This document shows positions 59,701 to 64,000 of a stretch of 64,000 nt of DNA, piece after piece. The notes below the pieces were generated by a model, which made no database searches, was not told the origin of the DNA, and worked only from the letters and a program-made list of their open reading frames with translations. The translations under genes were made by a program, and so were the position numbers. Numbering within the stretch: position 1 is the first letter of the stretch; each line of letters starts with the position of its first letter. This DNA comes from Balanoglossus misakiensis (Eukaryota > Hemichordata): assembly GCA_040954595.2 (NCBI GenBank), contig CM082582.2:5332001-5396000 (forward strand), written 5' to 3'.

Positions 59701-62700
59701 TTATCGTATACTTCTACGATATGCTAGGTGTTTTAAAGAAACATTTCAATGAACATACCAATGCAAATCTACTGACCTGGTATTTGCCTCCTTCGTGTGC
59801 ATCCGGATTTGTACTGTAGTATGCTCCTGAATACATTCTGGGTCTTTTCACATCTCGGGTCAGCGTTATTGAGAGGTCATCCTCTGTGTCTGCAAGTGAT
59901 AGCTGTAAAACAAATGAAATATTTGTTGAACTATAAGCTTTATAGGCTACACACGGACATTTTGGTATTGGGTTAAGCAAATGTTATATATTCTATTGCT
60001 GGGTTGGCTCAACAGACTTTCACAATCTCACCTGCTTTGGTCTAAACTTGACAGAACTGTCGGATATGCCCCACACCCCTTCTGAGTTGACACTGCTAAA
60101 GTCATCATCGCCATCAACGTCTCCAACGAAAGGAAACTGGCGACTCGGACACGGACTGCCACTGGGATTGGGCAAGTGTAAAAACACACCTTGTGAAAGA
60201 AAACAAAAATTATAGGTTTTTTGTTGTATTCGTCAAGGGCAGATTTACAACAAGAGTTGGTGGGAAAATGGCTTTCAGCATTTCTGTAATACACACAAGT
60301 CTAAGAAATCATGGCTGAACAGTGTTCATGCTACGACAACTGTATAATTTTTCTACGGGTAAAAGTATATTTTCGAACGAAATATATGTACATGTCTGAC
60401 AACACAGATAACGTTAATGTTTGCATTAACGTCATATACGAACCTTCGATTTGAGTCGTCGTGCTCTGGTATTCAACATCGTCGCTGAAGACGGAGCCAT
60501 CTTTCACTATTCCCGGCACGGGGTCACTGAGATCTAAGAGAATTGGTCTGGATATCGTTGTTGTGTCCAACTCGGCATTATTGATACTCGTCAATTGAAC
60601 GTAGTATGGGCGACCCGGCTTTTAAGGAAAGAACAGAAATTTGGCCGTAAACATAAATTTATACTTTGGTATAGGTACTGTTCTTGTGTGATACCAATGT
60701 CAAAAGATTAGCTCTACATGCCCACAATCTCATTTTCAATGAACAACCCACAACAAAATAGCCTGCCCAAACTACATTAAAATGTTTTAGCTCTGTCTTA
60801 GGAAATAACAGGAATATTTTGGCCTGTATATCTGTGTTACATAAATGTGCACTTTTGAGCAAACTGTAAGCTGCAAAGGCCATGAATACTTGCTGGTACA
60901 ATACCTGCAGAGTCAGATCGACAAAGGTATACGCGGTGTCGTTTGCCAATACTTGGATTCCTTCCTGGAGAGCTATTGGATCACTGCTGCCCGTACAGGA
61001 CAGGCCATCGTATATCGCCAGAGTATATGCGTCGATGCCACTTTCGTGGTCATAGTAACCATCCCAGCTGACGTCCAAGATGTCCTCACGATACGCAAAT
61101 GTGACGCTCTGGAATTAAATAACACACAAATGTATGGTGCAGTGTATATACAACTCACAATAGGCGTCCAACAATGCGTTACCGTACAGACGAAACGAAA
61201 TGTTCAAGCAAACAATATGATCGTCGCGTGACTGATTAGCAATTGTGTGGAGTTAGAATTATGAACGTGCATCGTAGGACATAATTTAGTTTGACAGCTC
61301 GAAGTTTTTCTTTTGGTTTCTAGTATTTTAGTAGTAGGTGAGAGAGTTTCTCGTAAATCCTAGGTTAGTGAATTTATGTCAGTGTTTTTGTTTTCTACAT
61401 GTTATCTTTTCTTAAGTAAGTACAATAATTTGTAAATTCAAAGAAAATAACAACCTAGCATGCTTACAGTGGTCCAAATCAATATTACATATACACACAT
61501 GTAAATGACTTTCATGAGCAAATTTTGGTTACATTCTAGAACAAAGGTTGTAGCAGGTGGTCATACCTGATCATCAAATGCTCCGATTCGTAAACGACCT
61601 TCGACGGGGGCAGTCAGATCCACCGTAAACTCTGCGGTCACCAGAGAGCACTGCGCCGACTCGTCCGTTGCTATGACAACAAAAGTGTACGTCTCTTTGT
61701 CTTGTAACTCCAGATTTGACAGTTTCACCATGCTGTCCTTGCCGGAATTGGTCAATGGGTGGCCCTCGAACAAATGTGAAAACAGCTGGTTGCTCTCGAC
61801 GTCACCGTCTTCGTTGAAATTTTGCTGTGTTGCAAATGAAACGGGACAGCACAAAAATGTAGGTGATTATTGCGGGTAAGTCACGCTTCAAGGCAAAACG
61901 TATATACAGTCAATATCTATTCTGTTTAGCATAGACATATTTTAGAACGTTTTTAAACAGTTTTAAATACGTAGTGGCGTCGTAACATGCATCTAAGAAC
62001 ATACATGTATCTTTCCAGAAATATATGTGTATGGAGTGCACACGACCTTTGAACACATATTTTCGCGAATGGTATACTTACCAAATCAAAACAAGAAATG
62101 GTCGGCCAAATATCGTTTACACTTGAAATGCCCCACTGATAAAGCAATATTGGCATGCCGAATTCAAACTTGCTCCAGGAGACACTCATAGACGAAGTGG
62201 AGGCTATGTATCTGTAAATTTAGCAGATATCACAGTAAGGTGTGAGAGAACTTGAGACACATGATATAGTTTCAACTGTCAGTGTCACATTTTAATCCTG
62301 AACCTTTGCTCTTATGAGAAACTGCATTATGACGTCATCTTACAATGTCAATTACCTTGGTACACTGATTTCTCCAGTTGATAGAACCGTTCCTCCATAC
62401 CCAACCTTGATGCCGTTGGACGTTATCTGCGCAGTCGCCGTCGATTTACTGTAAGCCCTGACGGTCACATAATATGAAAGCTTCCGGGGCACGAGGCTGA
62501 GGTCGTAAAAGGTGTGCGATTTGTTCAGGCCAACATCGGTGAAGGGGTGGACGTCGTCTCTGGTGCTTGGATACCGCCTGTCTGTCCCGGCGGCCACTTC
62601 GTAGTGGTCAATTATCTGGTGGTCAGCATCTTCTGCAAAAGGGAAAAATCCCGCCATTTTAATAGTGTTCAACACAGTAGAATGTCATATAAAAATCATG

Positions 62701-63472
62701 CGATTGCATGCCTTGATGGTGAAACGACGTCGACAGGTACATCCGTACGAATCGATGATGTACATGGAACATGTTATTTGATTTCCCCGATAAAGCCAAT
62801 CTTACAAATAAAACCCAATGAAGATCTATTTCACTCTGTTGGAACAAGTCAGTGGATTTACATACTCGATTAGGAAAACCATCAAACGACTAATATGTTA
62901 ACCGAAAGCAATATTTACACTATTCTAAACGAAACATTATTGTCATCAATTTATTTATTTCAATATCGTCTTACCTTCACCAATATTTACCAACGTGTCT
63001 ATCCCAAAGTCGTCCCAATTAGCAGACAGTGACGTAATGGACCCTTGGAAATTCAGATCGTACCCCATTACGGCACCGTCCCTCACATGTCCGGGGAGCA
63101 AGGGTTCCTTCTGAATGGTGATGCCGTCAGAGCGAAGCGAGTAGGTGTACCCGAGTTCGTTTGTGGCCCTTACTACGAGGTAGTATGACTCGCCATCTTT
63201 CATGTTCAGTTCATCGTTGACTCCATGCGTTAGCCCTGTAAAGGTTTAATATTAAGTAAAGTCACTCAGCCTATACAGGATATACTCGAGTAGGAAATTG
63301 TGAACCCTTCCGTTGGTATATCGGATGTTACTTACCGCTGGGTAGTTCTATCAGCGGCTGTACAACGACGCCGTCGAATCTCATGATAGACCATTCGTAT
63401 TTGGCGATTGGACACGGATCACCTTCGAAGCTCCACTGCCCTGAGAGTTCTTCGTTGTTGTCTTGATAGTCC
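50794..63472 (-). CDS. Large single-pass receptor-like protein (FN3-like, cadherin-like, EGF), 5' end outside window
   Basis: There are 29 coding exons. The first is 63336-63472, the longest 52504-53610, the membrane exon 51972-52138 and the last 50794-50901. Every junction keeps phase, giving 1961 residues plus stop. Residues 1 to about 530 are repeated FN3-like modules (YYVTVRAYS, SYYLVVRATNELG, DVSWDGYYDHESGI). A Thr-rich linker lies near 650-690. More FN3-like and Cys-rich segments follow to about 1390. Then come KSKR (a possible furin site), a cadherin-like region and two EGF modules (CTPGYVGEYC, DYNECYDTPC). One membrane helix lies at about 1778-1800, followed by RRIKSKKK and an acidic tail. 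The C-terminus DDSVV fits a class I PDZ ligand. It is a type I surface protein; ligand and function are unknown, and I assign no name. Remaining exons are listed in the findings. Confidence 0.85.
54234..54305 (+). repeat. Short (CAGA)n tract in receptor-gene intron
   Basis: Imperfect cagacaga units over about 65 bp between exons 54421-54568 and 54032-54183. Confidence 0.85.
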
Positions 63473-63679
63473 CTGAGAAAAAGTCATACACACGTGTCGA
63501 TGGAGGTGTATTGATTTCTTTGCTGATGTTTTAGGCAATTCTCGTAATACACGTTTGACTTATGTACGTGTAGTACGTGTATAATTTCTTTGAGTGAGGA
63601 GATTACATACATACTGCGTGACGCTGTTGATGTGCAAGAAATTCGCTAAATTCAGAGGAAATTTGTGGTGAAAACAAAT

Positions 63680-64000
63680 AATAAAATTAAAGCTGCAAGC
63701 AGCATTGTCCGGGCCCAAGCTCTATTATCTGATCTGATGCTAATATAGTGTTAAGTAGGTCAAAGGTCACCCGAGGTCACCCAACATTTGGGCAAAATAT
63801 TTTGACCCCATACTGGTCCATGTATAACAAAAACAAAACCTCTAGGTCTATTGGTTCATCATTAATTAGGTATGCGCATATTTAATGAGGTCACCAGAGG
63901 TCAAAGGGGTCATGAAAAGTAGCAAAATGTTTTGATCACATACAAATCCACATACATCAAAAACCAAACTTATAGCCCTATTGGTTAGCCTGGAATTAGA
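63680..64000 (+). repeat. Dispersed repeat with aaagctgcaagcagca head
   Basis: It starts 'aaagctgcaagcagcattgt' and contains two diverged units of about 130 bp, each with ggtcaaaggtcac/gaggtcacc motifs followed by 'aaaatnttttga' and 'ctattggtt'. It runs off the window end. It lies in the intron upstream of the first visible exon of the receptor gene. The element class is unknown; a SINE or MITE is possible. Confidence 0.6.

Overview
This is a stretch of a metazoan nuclear genome, about 64 kb. It has intron-rich genes with GT/AG borders, many short repeats and several mobile-element families. A BEL/Pao retroelement, FkbM-type methyltransferase genes, von Willebrand A plus MIB/HERC2 genes and a large FN3/EGF-like receptor gene together suggest a marine invertebrate. 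A lancelet, hemichordate or similar deuterostome is my guess; the sequence does not prove the phylum. No prokaryotic operon, CRISPR system, rRNA or tRNA was recognised.

Layout. (1) 1-3288: a broken BEL/Pao retrotransposon that has lost its reverse transcriptase, ending in a putative LTR. (2) 3.8-28.9 kb: a segmental-duplication region built from one gene, a Golgi-type FkbM methyltransferase fused to a NodB-like (polysaccharide deacetylase-like) domain. Two complete, open copies of 503 codons each lie tail to tail (copy B on +, 12.8-18.3 kb; copy C on -, 21.9-28.8 kb). They form a very large imperfect inverted repeat whose hinge holds a smaller foldback element. A 5'-half copy (A) and a single-exon relic (D) also lie on the minus strand. 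The copies carry different insertions: a 684-bp Harbinger-like MITE in A, a LINE fragment and a poly(T) tract in B, and a small foldback in C. (3) 29.9-45.0 kb: two divergently transcribed paralogues with starts 2.2 kb apart. The minus gene encodes VWA - MIB/HERC2 x2 - acidic tail - C-terminal CaaX box (457 aa). The plus gene encodes VWA - MIB/HERC2 x2 - Ala/Pro-rich linker - WWE (575 aa). Both models were rebuilt exon by exon with every splice phase matching. (4) 45.0-50.7 kb: a gene-free interval with a 221/213-bp satellite, nine exact 70-bp minisatellite units, and two arrays of an 18-bp imperfect palindrome repeated about every 32 bp. These arrays are the least explained signal in the window. 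(5) 50.8-63.5 kb, minus: the 3' 29 coding exons of a large single-pass receptor-like gene (1961 residues visible). It has repeated FN3-like modules, a cadherin-like region, two EGF modules, one transmembrane helix, an acidic cytoplasmic tail and a class I PDZ-type C-terminus. Its 5' end lies beyond the window. (6) 63.68-64.0 kb: a dispersed repeat.

Functionally, the FkbM genes probably act on glycans in the secretory pathway. The VWA/MIB pair look like intracellular adaptor proteins with ubiquitin or ADP-ribose signalling connections. The last gene is a cell-surface protein of unknown ligand. All exon borders were read by eye from GT/AG sites, phase continuity and comparison between paralogues; no transcript evidence was available.
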